Notes: a model not told the origin generated them from the letters alone. A stretch of 64,000 bases of DNA from Escherichia marmotae (GCF_002900365.1 NZ_CP025979.1:124001-188000), one strand, 5' to 3'; positions 35,985 to 46,158 are shown, counted from the first letter of the stretch. Made by a program: numbers and translations.

Positions 35985-37807
35985 ACGGTCTGATTTCCCT
36001 GCGGGTTGATCGGTAAAATAAGGGTGAAGGTTGCGCCGCAGCCCGGCAAACTGGCCACGCGAATATCCCCCTGATGGGCGTTAATGATGCGCTGACTTAA
36101 CGCCAGACCAAGCCCTGTTCCTGAGGCTTTGGTGGTGAAAAAGGGATCGAAGATCTTTTTTTGCAGCGAGAGATCAATGCCACAGCCGTTGTCTTCTATC
36201 GAAATGGCCTGTTGTGAGTCACTGTACTGCCAGGTTCGAATGCGAATTTTCCCTCGTGCACTGATAGCCTGGACGGCATTGATCAGGATATTCAGTAGTA
36301 CCTGTTTGAGCAGTTCACGATCGGCGCTAATCGGGCTTAATTCATCATCCAGTTCGCTTATGAAGTCGACCCGCGCTTGTACTCCGGCGGTTTGCACCAG
36401 TACCAGAGTTTCTTCAATCAATGCATTAAGGCTGACTTGTTGCCATTGACTGTGGCGTGGGCGTGAAAAATCGAGCAATTGCTGAATGACTTTGTTAATT
36501 GAGTCGATTTCTTTGAGCACAACGGACAGATATTCCTGATGTATTAGGTCACTGGTTTGTTGGCGTAGGATCTGCACATAACCACGGATAGCCGTCAGCG
36601 GATTACGTACTTCATGCGCCACGCCTGCCATCAGTTCACCCAGGGTGGCGAGGCGTTCAGCTTGCGCCATGCGGCGTTGGGTTTCTTTTCGGGCAGTTAA
36701 ATCAGAGAAAATCACCAAAGCACCTATCATTTCACCATGCGTGTTATGAATACGACTGGTAGTGACACTGAGTTCAATGGTGCGGTCACGGCCTGGAAAA
36801 CTGATTTCCAGTGCCACGTGTTCGGTGCCATGTTCCAGCGTATCCAGTACAGGACTGTAGAACTGAGTATTGTCGAACAACATGGCGTAAGGCTGCCCTA
36901 CCAGTTCATGACGTTGATAGCCAGTGATGATTTCTGCTGCGGGGTTCATGGTGGTTACATCACCCTGGCGGTCAATGGCAATGACGCCATCGGCAGCGTT
37001 TTCAATAATCAGATCGTTAAGTGTCCGCGTTTCACGCAGTGCCTGGGCGAGGTTGTTAACACTCTGGCTGATTTGCCCCATTTCACCGGGCAATTGTGGT
37101 AATCGGGTAGGAATATTTTGCGCCAGAGTCGAGAGGCCATCGGTGATGATATCTATATTGGCGCTCAGGCGGCGGGAGAAGAGCACAATCAACAGCAGGC
37201 TAATCAGCAAACCGGCGGTGAGCACAATGATAATCCTCACATCCATTTTCCAGGCCTGGCGTTGAATATCTTCGGTTAATTCATTGGCCCAGATATAACC
37301 GAGGACTTCACCATTACGTTCAATGGGAATCATTGAATTCAGAATATCGCCGCGAACTTGCCTGCCTGAATAAACTAAAGGTGTATTTGTACGCATTACT
37401 TCGCGACCAGGGTGATCCGCGGCGATAGTAACGCCCACATTATTCTGATATAGCGCTGAAGGCGCGTAGGTGATTATCGCATCCAGCGTCTTGTTGTAAT
37501 AACCAGCACCTATCCCAGGGAAGGCGTGAGTGATATTTTCGGTAATGGGAGCAAGTTCTGCGTTCAATGCGCGGATACGCTCTTCACGCGGTAAGTTGTT
37601 GTAGAGATCGTAGCGATCGCCTAGCGCCTGATTAAGCAGATTGACCACGGCAGAAAGTTTTTTCTCTTTTTCAGATAAGACTGCTGAACGTCCTTCCGTT
37701 TCTACGATATAACCAATAGTAAGCGTTGGGACAATGACCATCAGGATTGCCATCAGGATCATTTGATTGCGTAAGCGGCGTGGATAAATCCACTTCATAT
37801 AATTCAT
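35981..37807 (-). CDS. atoS: Sensor histidine kinase AtoS
   Basis: 608 aa membrane kinase. Two membrane helices (ca. 13-35 and ca. 190-210) flank a periplasmic sensor; a HAMP-like linker, PAS domain (ENAADGVIAIDRQGDVTTMN) and kinase core follow. H398 in GVAHEVRNPLTAIRG is the phosphorylated histidine; N-box EDNGCGI and G-box GTGLGLALSQ are intact. The start at 37807 (MNYMKWIYPRR) replaces a slightly longer in-frame option; it gives the known length. Divergent from rcsC. Confidence 0.96.
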   Translation of the reverse strand: MNYMKWIYPRRLRNQMILMAILMVIVPTLTIGYIVETEGRSAVLSEKEKKLSAVVNLLNQALGDRYDLYNNLPREERIRALNAELAPITENITHAFPGIGAGYYNKTLDAIITYAPSALYQNNVGVTIAADHPGREVMRTNTPLVYSGRQVRGDILNSMIPIERNGEVLGYIWANELTEDIQRQAWKMDVRIIIVLTAGLLISLLLIVLFSRRLSANIDIITDGLSTLAQNIPTRLPQLPGEMGQISQSVNNLAQALRETRTLNDLIIENAADGVIAIDRQGDVTTMNPAAEIITGYQRHELVGQPYAMLFDNTQFYSPVLDTLEHGTEHVALEISFPGRDRTIELSVTTSRIHNTHGEMIGALVIFSDLTARKETQRRMAQAERLATLGELMAGVAHEVRNPLTAIRGYVQILRQQTSDLIHQEYLSVVLKEIDSINKVIQQLLDFSRPRHSQWQQVSLNALIEETLVLVQTAGVQARVDFISELDDELSPISADRELLKQVLLNILINAVQAISARGKIRIRTWQYSDSQQAISIEDNGCGIDLSLQKKIFDPFFTTKASGTGLGLALSQRIINAHQGDIRVASLPGCGATFTLILPINPQGNQTV

Positions 37808-37973
37808 GCTGAAATCCACCAATCTTGTCCGGTATATGACGATTATCGGGGGTTAAGGTGATGATTTCTCGGCGGTGTATCATATTACCGGGATGACAGA
37901 ACATTGCGGTGGCACGTTTTTACCGCTACCTTAACCACACTCCATCGGTCACCTGAGGCGGAGCTTCGCCCCT

Positions 37974-40826
37974 TTGAAATACCTTGCTTCTTTTCGTACA
38001 ACCCTGAAAGTTTCGCGCTATATGTTCAGAGCATTGGCGTTATTGCTCTGGCTGTTGATTGCTTTCTCATCAGTGTTTTACATCGTCAATGCTCTGCATC
38101 AGCGAGAATCTGAGATTCGTCAGGAATTTAACCTGAGCTCCGATCAGGCTCAGCGGTTTATCCAACGCACTTCTGATGTGATGAAAGAGCTGAAGTACAT
38201 TGCCGAAAATCGCTTGTCTGCAGAAAACGGCGTACTTTCCCCGCGTGGGCGGGAAACGCAAACGGATGTGCCCGAGTTCGAACCGCTGTTTGCCGATTCT
38301 GACTGTTCCGCGATGAGTAACACCTGGCGGGGATCTCTGGAGTCGCTGGCATGGTTTATGCGCTACTGGCGCGATAATTTCTCTGCAGCTTACGATCTCA
38401 ACCGCGTATTTTTGATCGGCAGCGATAACCTCTGCATGGCAAACTTTGGTTTGCGTGATATGCCTGTCGAACGCGATACCGCCTTGAAAGCTCTGCATGA
38501 GCGCATCAATAAGTATCGTAATGCGCCGCAGGATGACAGTGGCAGCAACCTCTATTGGATCAGCGAAGGCCCGCGCCCTGGCGTCGGGTATTTCTACGCG
38601 CTGACGCCGGTTTATCTGGCGAACCGTTTGCAGGCCTTGTTGGGCGTTGAACAAACCATTCGGATGGAGAACTTCTTTTTACCGGGTACATTACCGATGG
38701 GAGTCACCATCCTTGATGAGAATGGTCATACCCTGATTTCGTTGACCGGACCGGAAAGTAAAATCAAAGCTGAACCGCGTTGGATGCAGGAACGCTCCTG
38801 GTTCGGTTATACACCAGGTTTCCATGAGCTGGTGCTGAAGAAAAATCTGCCGCCGTCATCGTTAAGCATTGTTTACTCGGTGCCCGTTGATCAGGTGCTG
38901 GAACGCATACGTATGCTGATCCTCAACGCGATTTTGCTCAATGTGATCACCGGGGCGGCGTTGTTTACCCTCGCGCGGATGTATGAGCGGCGTATTTTCA
39001 TTCCGGCGGAAAGCGACGCCCAGCGTCTGGAGGAGCATGAGCAGTTTAATCGCAAGATTGTCGCCTCCGCGCCGGTCGGGATCTGCATTTTGCGTACCGC
39101 TGATGGCGTCAATATTTTGAGTAACGAACTGGCGCATACCTATCTCAATATGCTTACGCATGAGGATCGCCAGCGGCTGACGCAAATTATTTGCGGTCAA
39201 CAGGTCAATTTTGTCGATGTCCTGACCAGCAACAATACCAATCTGCAAATCAGTTTCGTCCATTCGCGCTATCGTAATGAAAACGTGGCGATTTGCGTAC
39301 TTGTCGATGTTTCTTCACGTGTGAAGATGGAAGAGTCGCTGCAAGAGATGGCGCAGGCAGCAGAACAGGCGAGCCAATCGAAATCGATGTTCCTTGCTAC
39401 CGTCAGCCACGAGCTGCGTACACCACTGTACGGCATTATCGGTAACTTGGATCTATTGCAAACTAAAGAGTTACCGAAAGGCGTTGACCGTCTGGTGACG
39501 GCAATGAACAACTCTTCCAGTCTGCTGTTGAAAATTATCAGCGACATTCTCGATTTTTCGAAGATTGAATCGGAACAGTTGAAGATAGAACCGCGTGAGT
39601 TTTCACCGCGTGAAGTGATGAACCATATCACCGCCAACTATTTGCCGCTGGTGGTGCGTAAACAGCTTGGTTTGTACTGCTTTATTGAACCGGATGTGCC
39701 GGTAACTTTAAACTGTGATCCGATGCGTTTACAGCAGGTCATCTCCAACCTGTTGAGTAACGCCATAAAATTTACCGATACCGGCTGCATTGTTCTGCAT
39801 GTCCGTGCCGATGGTGATTATCTCTCTATTCGCGTTCGCGATACCGGCGTGGGTATCCCGGCGAAAGAAGTGGTGCGGCTGTTTGATCCCTTCTTCCAGG
39901 TGGGGACAGGCGTTCAGCGTAACTTCCAGGGAACCGGTCTGGGGCTGGCGATTTGTGAAAAATTGATCAGCATGATGGACGGTGACATCTCGGTGGAGTC
40001 TGAACCTGGTATGGGAAGCCAGTTTACCGTGCGTATTCCACTGTACGGCGCACAATATCCACATAAAAAAGGCGTTGAAGGGTTAACGGGTAAACGCTGT
40101 TGGTTGGCGGTACGCAATGCGTCGCTATGCCAATTTATCGAAACCAGTTTGCAGCGCAGTGGTGTAGTCGTTACAACATATGAAGGTCAGGAACCGTCAC
40201 CTGAGGATGTGTTGATTACTGATGAGCCGCTGAGTGAAAAATGGCAGGGCAGAGCGGTGGTGACTTTCTGCCGCCGACATATTGGCATTCCGCTGGAAAG
40301 AGCGCCCGGTGAATGGGAGCATAGCGTTGCTTCGTCGCATGAACTGCCTGTGCTACTGGCGCGTATCTATCGGGTTGAGATGGAAAATGATGATCCTGGC
40401 AACGTTCTGCCGCTGGCGGACAAAGAGTCTACCAGCAACGACGACATGATGATTCTGGTGGTTGATGATCATCCTATTAACCGTCGCTTATTGGCCGATC
40501 AGCTCGGATCGTTGGGTTATCAGTGTAAGACCGCGAATGATGGTATCGATGCGCTTAATGTTCTTAGCAAGAATCACATTGATATCGTGCTTAGTGACGT
40601 TAACATGCCGAATATGGATGGTTACCGGTTAACGCAGCGTATTCGCCAATTGGGGCTAACATTGCCGGTAATCGGGGTGACAGCCAATGCGTTGGCCGAA
40701 GAGAAGCAGCGATGCCTGGAGTCCGGGATGGATAGTTGTCTGTCGAAGCCGGTGACGCTGGATGTCATAAAACAGACGCTGACGATGTATGCCGAAAGAG
40801 TCAGGAAAGCGCGGAAATCATCGTAG
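37974..40826 (+). CDS. rcsC: Hybrid sensor kinase RcsC of the Rcs phosphorelay
   Basis: 950 aa. Membrane-bound hybrid kinase/phosphatase that responds to envelope stress and passes phosphate via RcsD to RcsB (capsule, motility, rprA). Two membrane helices (ca. 20-41 and 314-335) flank a periplasmic domain. H479 (ATVSHELRTPLYG) and receiver D875 (IVLSDVNMPNMDG) are present. The start is TTG at 37974, with only a weak, distant SD (GCGGAG), as in K-12; no better ATG keeps the first membrane helix. The last residues (RKARKSS) differ from K-12 as I recall it and are one longer. Confidence 0.95.
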   Translation: MKYLASFRTTLKVSRYMFRALALLLWLLIAFSSVFYIVNALHQRESEIRQEFNLSSDQAQRFIQRTSDVMKELKYIAENRLSAENGVLSPRGRETQTDVPEFEPLFADSDCSAMSNTWRGSLESLAWFMRYWRDNFSAAYDLNRVFLIGSDNLCMANFGLRDMPVERDTALKALHERINKYRNAPQDDSGSNLYWISEGPRPGVGYFYALTPVYLANRLQALLGVEQTIRMENFFLPGTLPMGVTILDENGHTLISLTGPESKIKAEPRWMQERSWFGYTPGFHELVLKKNLPPSSLSIVYSVPVDQVLERIRMLILNAILLNVITGAALFTLARMYERRIFIPAESDAQRLEEHEQFNRKIVASAPVGICILRTADGVNILSNELAHTYLNMLTHEDRQRLTQIICGQQVNFVDVLTSNNTNLQISFVHSRYRNENVAICVLVDVSSRVKMEESLQEMAQAAEQASQSKSMFLATVSHELRTPLYGIIGNLDLLQTKELPKGVDRLVTAMNNSSSLLLKIISDILDFSKIESEQLKIEPREFSPREVMNHITANYLPLVVRKQLGLYCFIEPDVPVTLNCDPMRLQQVISNLLSNAIKFTDTGCIVLHVRADGDYLSIRVRDTGVGIPAKEVVRLFDPFFQVGTGVQRNFQGTGLGLAICEKLISMMDGDISVESEPGMGSQFTVRIPLYGAQYPHKKGVEGLTGKRCWLAVRNASLCQFIETSLQRSGVVVTTYEGQEPSPEDVLITDEPLSEKWQGRAVVTFCRRHIGIPLERAPGEWEHSVASSHELPVLLARIYRVEMENDDPGNVLPLADKESTSNDDMMILVVDDHPINRRLLADQLGSLGYQCKTANDGIDALNVLSKNHIDIVLSDVNMPNMDGYRLTQRIRQLGLTLPVIGVTANALAEEKQRCLESGMDSCLSKPVTLDVIKQTLTMYAERVRKARKSS

Positions 40827-40844
40827 GGTGCGGTCGGTGTAAAT

Positions 40845-40947
40845 GTCTGATGCGACGCTGGCACGTCGTATCAGGCCTGCGTTTGTGCAATCTATTGAAA
40901 TATTGGGATTTGTAGGCCGGATAAGGTGTTTACACCGCATCCGACCT
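40845..40947. repeat. REP pair between rcsC and rcsB
   Basis: Two REP palindromes, 40845-40877 (GTCTGATGCGACG..CGTCGTATCAGGC) and 40912-40947 (GTAGGCCGGATAAGG..CCGCATCCGACC), between convergent rcsC and rcsB. Confidence 0.85.
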
Positions 40948-40961
40948 GTTGGCTGGCTAAA

Positions 40962-41612
40962 TTACTCTTTATCCGCCGGACTTAAGGTAACAGAAGAAAG
41001 ATAGTTCAGCAGGGCGATATCGTTCTCGACGCCCAGCTTCATCATCGCGGATTTCTTCTGGCTGCTAATGGTCTTGATGCTGCGGTTGAGCTTTTTGGCA
41101 ATCTCGGTAACCAGGAAACCTTCTGCAAACAGGCGCAGTACTTCACTCTCTTTAGGCGAGAGACGCTTGTCGCCGTAACCACTGGCACTGATTTTCTCCA
41201 GCAAACGAGAAACGCTTTCTGGGGTAAATTTCTTGCCTTTTTGCAACGCGGCGAGGGCTTTCGGCAGATCCGTAGGCGCGCCTTGCTTCAGTACGATCCC
41301 TTCGATATCCAGGTCCAGTACCGCACTAAGAATTGCCGGGTTGTTGTTCATGGTCAGAACAATGATCGACAGGCTTGGGAAATGGCGCTTGATGTATTTG
41401 ATCAAGGTGATCCCGTCACCGTATTTATCTCCAGGCATGGAGAGATCGGTAATCAACACGTGCGCGTCCAGTTTCGGCAGATTGTTGATCAGTGCTGTGG
41501 AATCTTCAAATTCGCCGACAACATTCACCCACTCAATTTGTTCAAGTGATTTTCGAATACCGAACAGTACTATCGGATGGTCATCGGCAATAATTACGTT
41601 CATATTGTTCAT
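40962..41612 (-). CDS. rcsB: Response regulator RcsB
   Basis: 216 aa NarL/FixJ-type regulator. Phospho-acceptor D56 (VLITDLSMPGDKYGDG); C-terminal LuxR-type helix-turn-helix (LSPKESEVLRLFAEGFLVTEIAKKLNRS). Acts alone or with RcsA, BglJ and others. Start at 41612 (MNNMNVIIADDHP), 16 bp after the rcsD stop; a longer in-frame option reads back into rcsD. rcsDB is an operon; an extra rcsB promoter inside rcsD is known but I cannot place it. Confidence 0.98.
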   Translation of the reverse strand: MNNMNVIIADDHPIVLFGIRKSLEQIEWVNVVGEFEDSTALINNLPKLDAHVLITDLSMPGDKYGDGITLIKYIKRHFPSLSIIVLTMNNNPAILSAVLDLDIEGIVLKQGAPTDLPKALAALQKGKKFTPESVSRLLEKISASGYGDKRLSPKESEVLRLFAEGFLVTEIAKKLNRSIKTISSQKKSAMMKLGVENDIALLNYLSSVTLSPADKE

Positions 41613-41628
41613 GTAATAGGCTACCTTG

Positions 41629-44301
41629 CTACAGCAAGCTCTTGACATAGCTGTCAATGTCGCTGATGTATTTTTCTGTTCCTGGAACATCCTTCTCACG
41701 AATAAGATGTTCCAGCGTTTCACATAACTGCTTGCCGGGTACCAGATTTAGCATGGCAAATACGCCTTTAAGACGATGAGCCGTTTGGGCTAATGCAGCA
41801 AAGTCACTGGTTGCTGCTTCAGTATATAGCCTCTTAACATCATCCGGTACTGTGTCTACAAAGAGCGCATAATAGCCGCTGGCATGGAGTTGCGCATTTT
41901 CATCTCCACCCATAGGCGATTCTGTCACCTCTTCCTGCGCCAGTTGCACTTCAATTAATTGTAAGACTGCTTCCTGCATAGCATTGCTCATATTGAAATT
42001 GACGCACAATTGACCAGGCCCAATTTCCCGTACGCCAGACTCATCATCGTTTAAAAGCAAGCCAGAGGCAGTAAGATTAGACGGATTATCCGTTAAAAAG
42101 ATATCATAATCCTGACTAATTAATCTTTCATCGGGTGTGATACAGGTTGCCCCCCAATTTTCTAACTGGCGAGTGACAATATTCCGAATTTCTGTAGAAG
42201 TTACATCCACCATCACGGTGACATCATCCAGTAAACGTTCCTCTTCCTCTTCAACGTCCGGGTCTGCCGGGAGCATTTTGATATGCACGGAGTAGCGTGT
42301 ACCAAGGCCGTCCCGTGTTTTGATGTTTAAATGACCGCCCAGTTTGCGCGCCAGTTGATCACTCAACCAGAATGCCAGCGGGTCTGCCTTACCATAGCGA
42401 TCGCTCTGGGTCTGGTTGATGAACGGGAAATGTAAATTATCCATTTCATGAATACTTACACCATCTCCGGTGTCCAGAATACGGAAAGTCAGACGTTCTT
42501 CGGAGGATTCATCCTGATCAACCTCGAGGGTAATTTTCCCCAGTTGCGTTGAGGTGACGGCATATTGCATCAGCAGCAGCAAAATATGGCGTAAGGCATC
42601 ACGATCGCCACGGCGCACGTCATGTGCTTTCAGATGATTGTTAATCAGTAGTTGCAGACCTTTGCGTTTGATCGCAGGCAATACAGAAGGCACCACTTCA
42701 TCAATTAAATCCTGCACGGAGAAAAGCGCAGTCTCGCTCTTCCAGCTATCGTCCGCCAGCATGTTCGCTAACTGAATTTCATCAACCAGTCGTACTAATA
42801 CGTCCGCCTGATTCGCCAGTTGTTTGCTTTCCGGCGAGTTAAGTTTTGCTGCGCTTTCTGCAAGCCCCCGGGCTGGCTCCTTCAGTGCGTTACCAATGTT
42901 TTGCATAAAAGCCATCCGGCCCTGCTGATTTTTCTCATACAGACGCTGTGCCTGCTTGAGTTTCTTGTTTACCAGCACTTCGCGATCCTGATCGCGAATA
43001 ATGAAGATTTGTGTACGCGGCGCTACCTGGCTGCGGAACATGCGAATCTCATACAGTTCGTTATTAACAGTCGCCTGAATGATTCCCTGATGTTGCTCTG
43101 CCATAGTGGTGATATTTTGCAGATTCAAATGCGGTAGCAGATGGTCGGCAATCTTATTGCTTATTACTGTGCGATTCGATTCCTGATCGTGAACCAGCAG
43201 GCCGAGCGGTAGGAGTGACACAATCTCTTCATTTATTGCCCGCAAAATACGCAGTTCGTTATTCACTGCAGTACTGGGGGCTCTTTCCGTGGTGCGGCCG
43301 GAGAAATGGCGAAAGGTGGTATAACCAAAAAGCGCCAGCGCCAGCAAACCGATGTTCAGTAGCAGTGGCAGCAGAATGTTTTGCAATGTATCCAGCAGTA
43401 AAGTGCCGTAAGGAACCTGCCAGACCAATCGCATATCGGTGGAGTTGAGCGCCGAAGAGATTTCAATTTTAGAACTGTTGAAGTTAATGCTGACGCTGTC
43501 TGCGGCTTCTTTCTCATTATTATTGTTACCCGTTGCGCCCGCTTCTGGCTCAAGACGGAAGCTATCCAGCGGCATCCCCGGCGGGATCAGGTCATTAATA
43601 GGCAGATCAAATGCAACCACCGTCGCCAGATGTCCTGGCTGGTTAAAGGTGGTACGCAAGGTAAAGTAATGGCCGTTCTGCCAGGCAAGACGACGCAGAT
43701 TAGAAAAACTTTCGCGTTCATCCAGTGCGTTGGCCTGTTGCAGCATCTCCGCGCGACGTGAGTCGACAATGTCACTGACGGTCGACTCTTTGAAACCAGA
43801 AGTGAGATCTTTTAATGGCAGAGTAGAGATCAACACCAGGCTGTTATCCTGGCCGTTCAGATAATACATCGACCACGGTACATTTTCTGCGCCCCATAAT
43901 GTGTCCAGATAAGTAGACATTCGTTGGGTCATCTCAAGCGTTGAATTGTCGTGAGAACCAAAGATCAGGGCTTCTGTTTTGCGGCGTGGTTTTTCCAGAT
44001 AATAGACATCCTGTTTCAGACGCGTCTCTTGCAAACCTTCACTGGTGGAAGACGAAGTCGTCGCAGCGATGTTGTCGTAGATCTGCCAGGTCACGTAACG
44101 CCAGGTATCGACACGCTTTTGTATAGCATGGGTAATGTCGACAATCTGGTAGCTTTTATCTTTTAGCCAGGTGTTGACGGCGCTTTGTACCATCACTCCC
44201 ATCGTCACAAGTAACACAATGATCAACAGTAAAAAGAAGCGGGTAATGCTCCCCGGTAGGAGTGAAAAGCGGGTCGTGGCCGTTGTCTCTTTCTGACGCA
44301 T
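41629..44301 (-). CDS. rcsD: Phosphotransfer intermediate RcsD
   Basis: 890 aa membrane protein with a periplasmic domain between two membrane helices (ca. 20-42 and ca. 305-325), a degenerate kinase-like domain and a C-terminal HPt domain. H842 in LAQTAHRLKGVFAML is the phosphotransfer histidine. The kinase H-box position lacks a usable His (NIGNALKEPARGL), as in known RcsD. Moves phosphate between RcsC and RcsB. Confidence 0.97.
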   Translation of the reverse strand: MRQKETTATTRFSLLPGSITRFFLLLIIVLLVTMGVMVQSAVNTWLKDKSYQIVDITHAIQKRVDTWRYVTWQIYDNIAATTSSSTSEGLQETRLKQDVYYLEKPRRKTEALIFGSHDNSTLEMTQRMSTYLDTLWGAENVPWSMYYLNGQDNSLVLISTLPLKDLTSGFKESTVSDIVDSRRAEMLQQANALDERESFSNLRRLAWQNGHYFTLRTTFNQPGHLATVVAFDLPINDLIPPGMPLDSFRLEPEAGATGNNNNEKEAADSVSINFNSSKIEISSALNSTDMRLVWQVPYGTLLLDTLQNILLPLLLNIGLLALALFGYTTFRHFSGRTTERAPSTAVNNELRILRAINEEIVSLLPLGLLVHDQESNRTVISNKIADHLLPHLNLQNITTMAEQHQGIIQATVNNELYEIRMFRSQVAPRTQIFIIRDQDREVLVNKKLKQAQRLYEKNQQGRMAFMQNIGNALKEPARGLAESAAKLNSPESKQLANQADVLVRLVDEIQLANMLADDSWKSETALFSVQDLIDEVVPSVLPAIKRKGLQLLINNHLKAHDVRRGDRDALRHILLLLMQYAVTSTQLGKITLEVDQDESSEERLTFRILDTGDGVSIHEMDNLHFPFINQTQSDRYGKADPLAFWLSDQLARKLGGHLNIKTRDGLGTRYSVHIKMLPADPDVEEEEERLLDDVTVMVDVTSTEIRNIVTRQLENWGATCITPDERLISQDYDIFLTDNPSNLTASGLLLNDDESGVREIGPGQLCVNFNMSNAMQEAVLQLIEVQLAQEEVTESPMGGDENAQLHASGYYALFVDTVPDDVKRLYTEAATSDFAALAQTAHRLKGVFAMLNLVPGKQLCETLEHLIREKDVPGTEKYISDIDSYVKSLL

Positions 44302-44609
44302 TCGTGTTTATGACCTGTTAAAACTTCTCGAAGTGATAGGGCAGTATAAAGGGTATAGAGCGAAATTCCAGACTATTACCAGATAGATGGTTCTCTCTTC
44401 CCCAATGATATTTATCCTTTTGCACGATGGGAAAGAGATGTACATGCGGCATTTTTTTGTACAAATAATCTGCAAAAAGAACAAAGTTAATTACAAATAA
44501 GGAAAGATGGCGGGGAATTATAATATTGTTAATTTTATGTGAAACTATTAACAGTTGTTATAATTTTGCATGGGTAGCACAAGAAAATAAAAGTTGTGTA
44601 AAGAAGGGT
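44302..44609. other. rcsD upstream region, no gene seen
   Basis: 308 bp of AT-rich DNA between rcsD and the micF 3' end. It must hold the rcsD promoter; I cannot point to its hexamers with confidence and find no ORF or repeat. Confidence 0.5.
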
Positions 44610-44702
44610 AAAAAAAACCGGATGCGATGCATCCGGTTGAAATAGGGGTAAACAGACATTCAGAAATGAATGACGGTAATAAATAAAGTTAATGATGATA
44701 GC
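44610..44702 (-). ncRNA. micF: MicF small RNA (antisense repressor of ompF)
   Basis: 93 nt. The 5' end GCTATCATCATTAACTTTAT and the following CATTCATTTCTGAATGTCTG are those of MicF, which pairs with the ompF leader with Hfq. The 3' end is an intrinsic terminator with stem CCGGATGC-GAT-GCATCCGG (44618-44636) and a run of eight T (44610-44617 as A on plus). The stem is a perfect palindrome; from memory the K-12 stem has mismatches. Transcribed away from ompC, with a shared control region. Confidence 0.96.
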
Positions 44703-44734
44703 GAGACATATTTTAGTTGCGAGTGAAGATTTTG

Positions 44735-44753
44735 TTTTGGCATTCAGTGCTAT
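44735..44753 (-). promoter_or_regulatory. Marbox of micF (MarA/SoxS/Rob site)
   Basis: ATAGCACTGAATGCCAAAA on the minus strand fits AYnGCACnnWnnRYYAAAY except for the last base. It sits about 33-51 bp upstream of the MicF 5' end, the right distance for class II/I activation, and agrees with known stress induction of MicF. Confidence 0.85.
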
Positions 44754-44857
44754 CAACGACTTAAGAATAAGTTATTGATTTTAACCTTGAATTATTATTG
44801 CTTGATGTTAGGTGCTTATTTCGCCAATCATCAAGAATCTTAAAAAGTTCCATCACA

Positions 44858-44919
44858 TTTACATTTTGAAACATCTATAGCGATAAATGAAACATCTTAA
44901 AAGTTTTAGTATCATATTC
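44858..44919 (+). promoter_or_regulatory. OmpR binding sites (C1-C3) of ompC
   Basis: Three consecutive 20-bp blocks with the OmpR pattern: TTTACATTTTGAAACATCTA (44858-44877), CGATAAATGAAACATCTTAA (44881-44900) and about 44900-44919 (AAGTTTTAGTATCATATTC). They match the known tandem OmpR-P sites that drive ompC and contribute to micF. Confidence 0.85.
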
Positions 44920-45036
44920 GTGTTGGATTATTCTGCATTTTTGGGGAGAATGGACTTGCCGACTGATTAATGAGGGTTAATCAGTATGCAGTGGCATAAA
45001 AAAGCAAATAAAGGCATATAACAGAGGGTTAATAAC

Positions 45037-46140
45037 ATGAAAGTTAAAGTACTGTCCCTCCTGGTCCCAGCTCTGCTGGTAGCAGGCGCAGCAAACGCTG
45101 CTGAAGTTTACAACAAAGACGGCAACAAATTAGATCTGTACGGTAAAGTAGACGGCCTGCACTATTTCTCTGACGACAAGTCTGTAGATGGCGACCAGAC
45201 CTACATGCGTCTCGGCTTCAAAGGTGAAACTCAGGTTACTGACCAACTGACCGGTTATGGCCAGTGGGAATATCAGATCCAGGGCAACGCTCCGGAAAGC
45301 GAAAACAACTCCTGGACCCGTGTGGCATTCGCTGGTCTGAAATTCCAGGATATCGGTTCTTTCGACTACGGTCGTAACTACGGCGTTGTTTACGACGTAA
45401 CTTCCTGGACCGACGTTCTGCCAGAATTCGGTGGCGACACCTACGGTTCTGACAACTTCATGCAGCAGCGTGGTAACGGCTTCGCGACCTACCGTAACAC
45501 CGACTTCTTCGGTCTGGTTGACGGCCTGAACTTTGCTGTTCAGTATCAGGGTAAAAACGGTAGCGTAAGCGGCGAAGGCATGACCAACAACGGTCGTGGC
45601 GCTCTGCGTCAGAACGGCGACGGCGTTGGCGGTTCTATCACTTATGATTACGAAGGCTTCGGTATCGGTGCTGCAGTTTCCAGCTCCAAACGTACTGATG
45701 ATCAGAACAGCGCTGCTTACATCGGTAACGGCGATCGTGCTGAAACCTACACTGGTGGTCTGAAATACGACGCGAACAACATCTACCTGGCTGCTCAGTA
45801 CACCCAGACCTATAACGCAACTCGCGTAGGTTCCCTGGGTTGGGCGAACAAAGCACAGAACTTCGAAGCTGTTGCTCAGTACCAGTTCGACTTCGGTCTG
45901 CGTCCGTCTGTAGCATACCTGCAGTCTAAAGGTAAAAACCTGGGTGTCATTGCTGGTCATAACTATGACGACGAAGATATCCTGAAATATGTTGATGTTG
46001 GTGCTACCTACTACTTCAACAAAAACATGTCCACCTATGTTGACTACAAAATCAACCTGCTGGACGACAACCGTTTCACCCGCGCTGCTGGCATCAACAC
46101 TGATGACATCGTAGCTCTGGGTCTGGTTTACCAGTTCTAA
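45037..46140 (+). CDS. ompC: Outer membrane porin C
   Basis: 367 aa. Trimeric 16-strand general porin. Signal peptide MKVKVLSLLVPALLVAGAANA is followed by AEVYNKDGNKLDLYGK; the eyelet loop L3 carries PEFGGDTYGSDNF; the chain ends in GLVYQF with the C-terminal Phe needed for assembly. Compared with K-12 as I recall it, a surface loop near residues 172-186 is changed and shortened (SVSGEGMTNNGRGAL) and another near 305 is longer (LGVIAGHNYDDED), as usual for loops exposed to phages and antibodies. Controlled by OmpR. Confidence 0.98.
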   Translation: MKVKVLSLLVPALLVAGAANAAEVYNKDGNKLDLYGKVDGLHYFSDDKSVDGDQTYMRLGFKGETQVTDQLTGYGQWEYQIQGNAPESENNSWTRVAFAGLKFQDIGSFDYGRNYGVVYDVTSWTDVLPEFGGDTYGSDNFMQQRGNGFATYRNTDFFGLVDGLNFAVQYQGKNGSVSGEGMTNNGRGALRQNGDGVGGSITYDYEGFGIGAAVSSSKRTDDQNSAAYIGNGDRAETYTGGLKYDANNIYLAAQYTQTYNATRVGSLGWANKAQNFEAVAQYQFDFGLRPSVAYLQSKGKNLGVIAGHNYDDEDILKYVDVGATYYFNKNMSTYVDYKINLLDDNRFTRAAGINTDDIVALGLVYQF

Positions 46141-46158
46141 TCTCGATTTATATCGAAC

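Noticed and set aside
37974..37976. Possible mis-annotated rcsC start because it is TTG
   Set aside because: The TTG start gives the full first membrane helix and the same N-terminus as known RcsC; later ATG codons would remove it.
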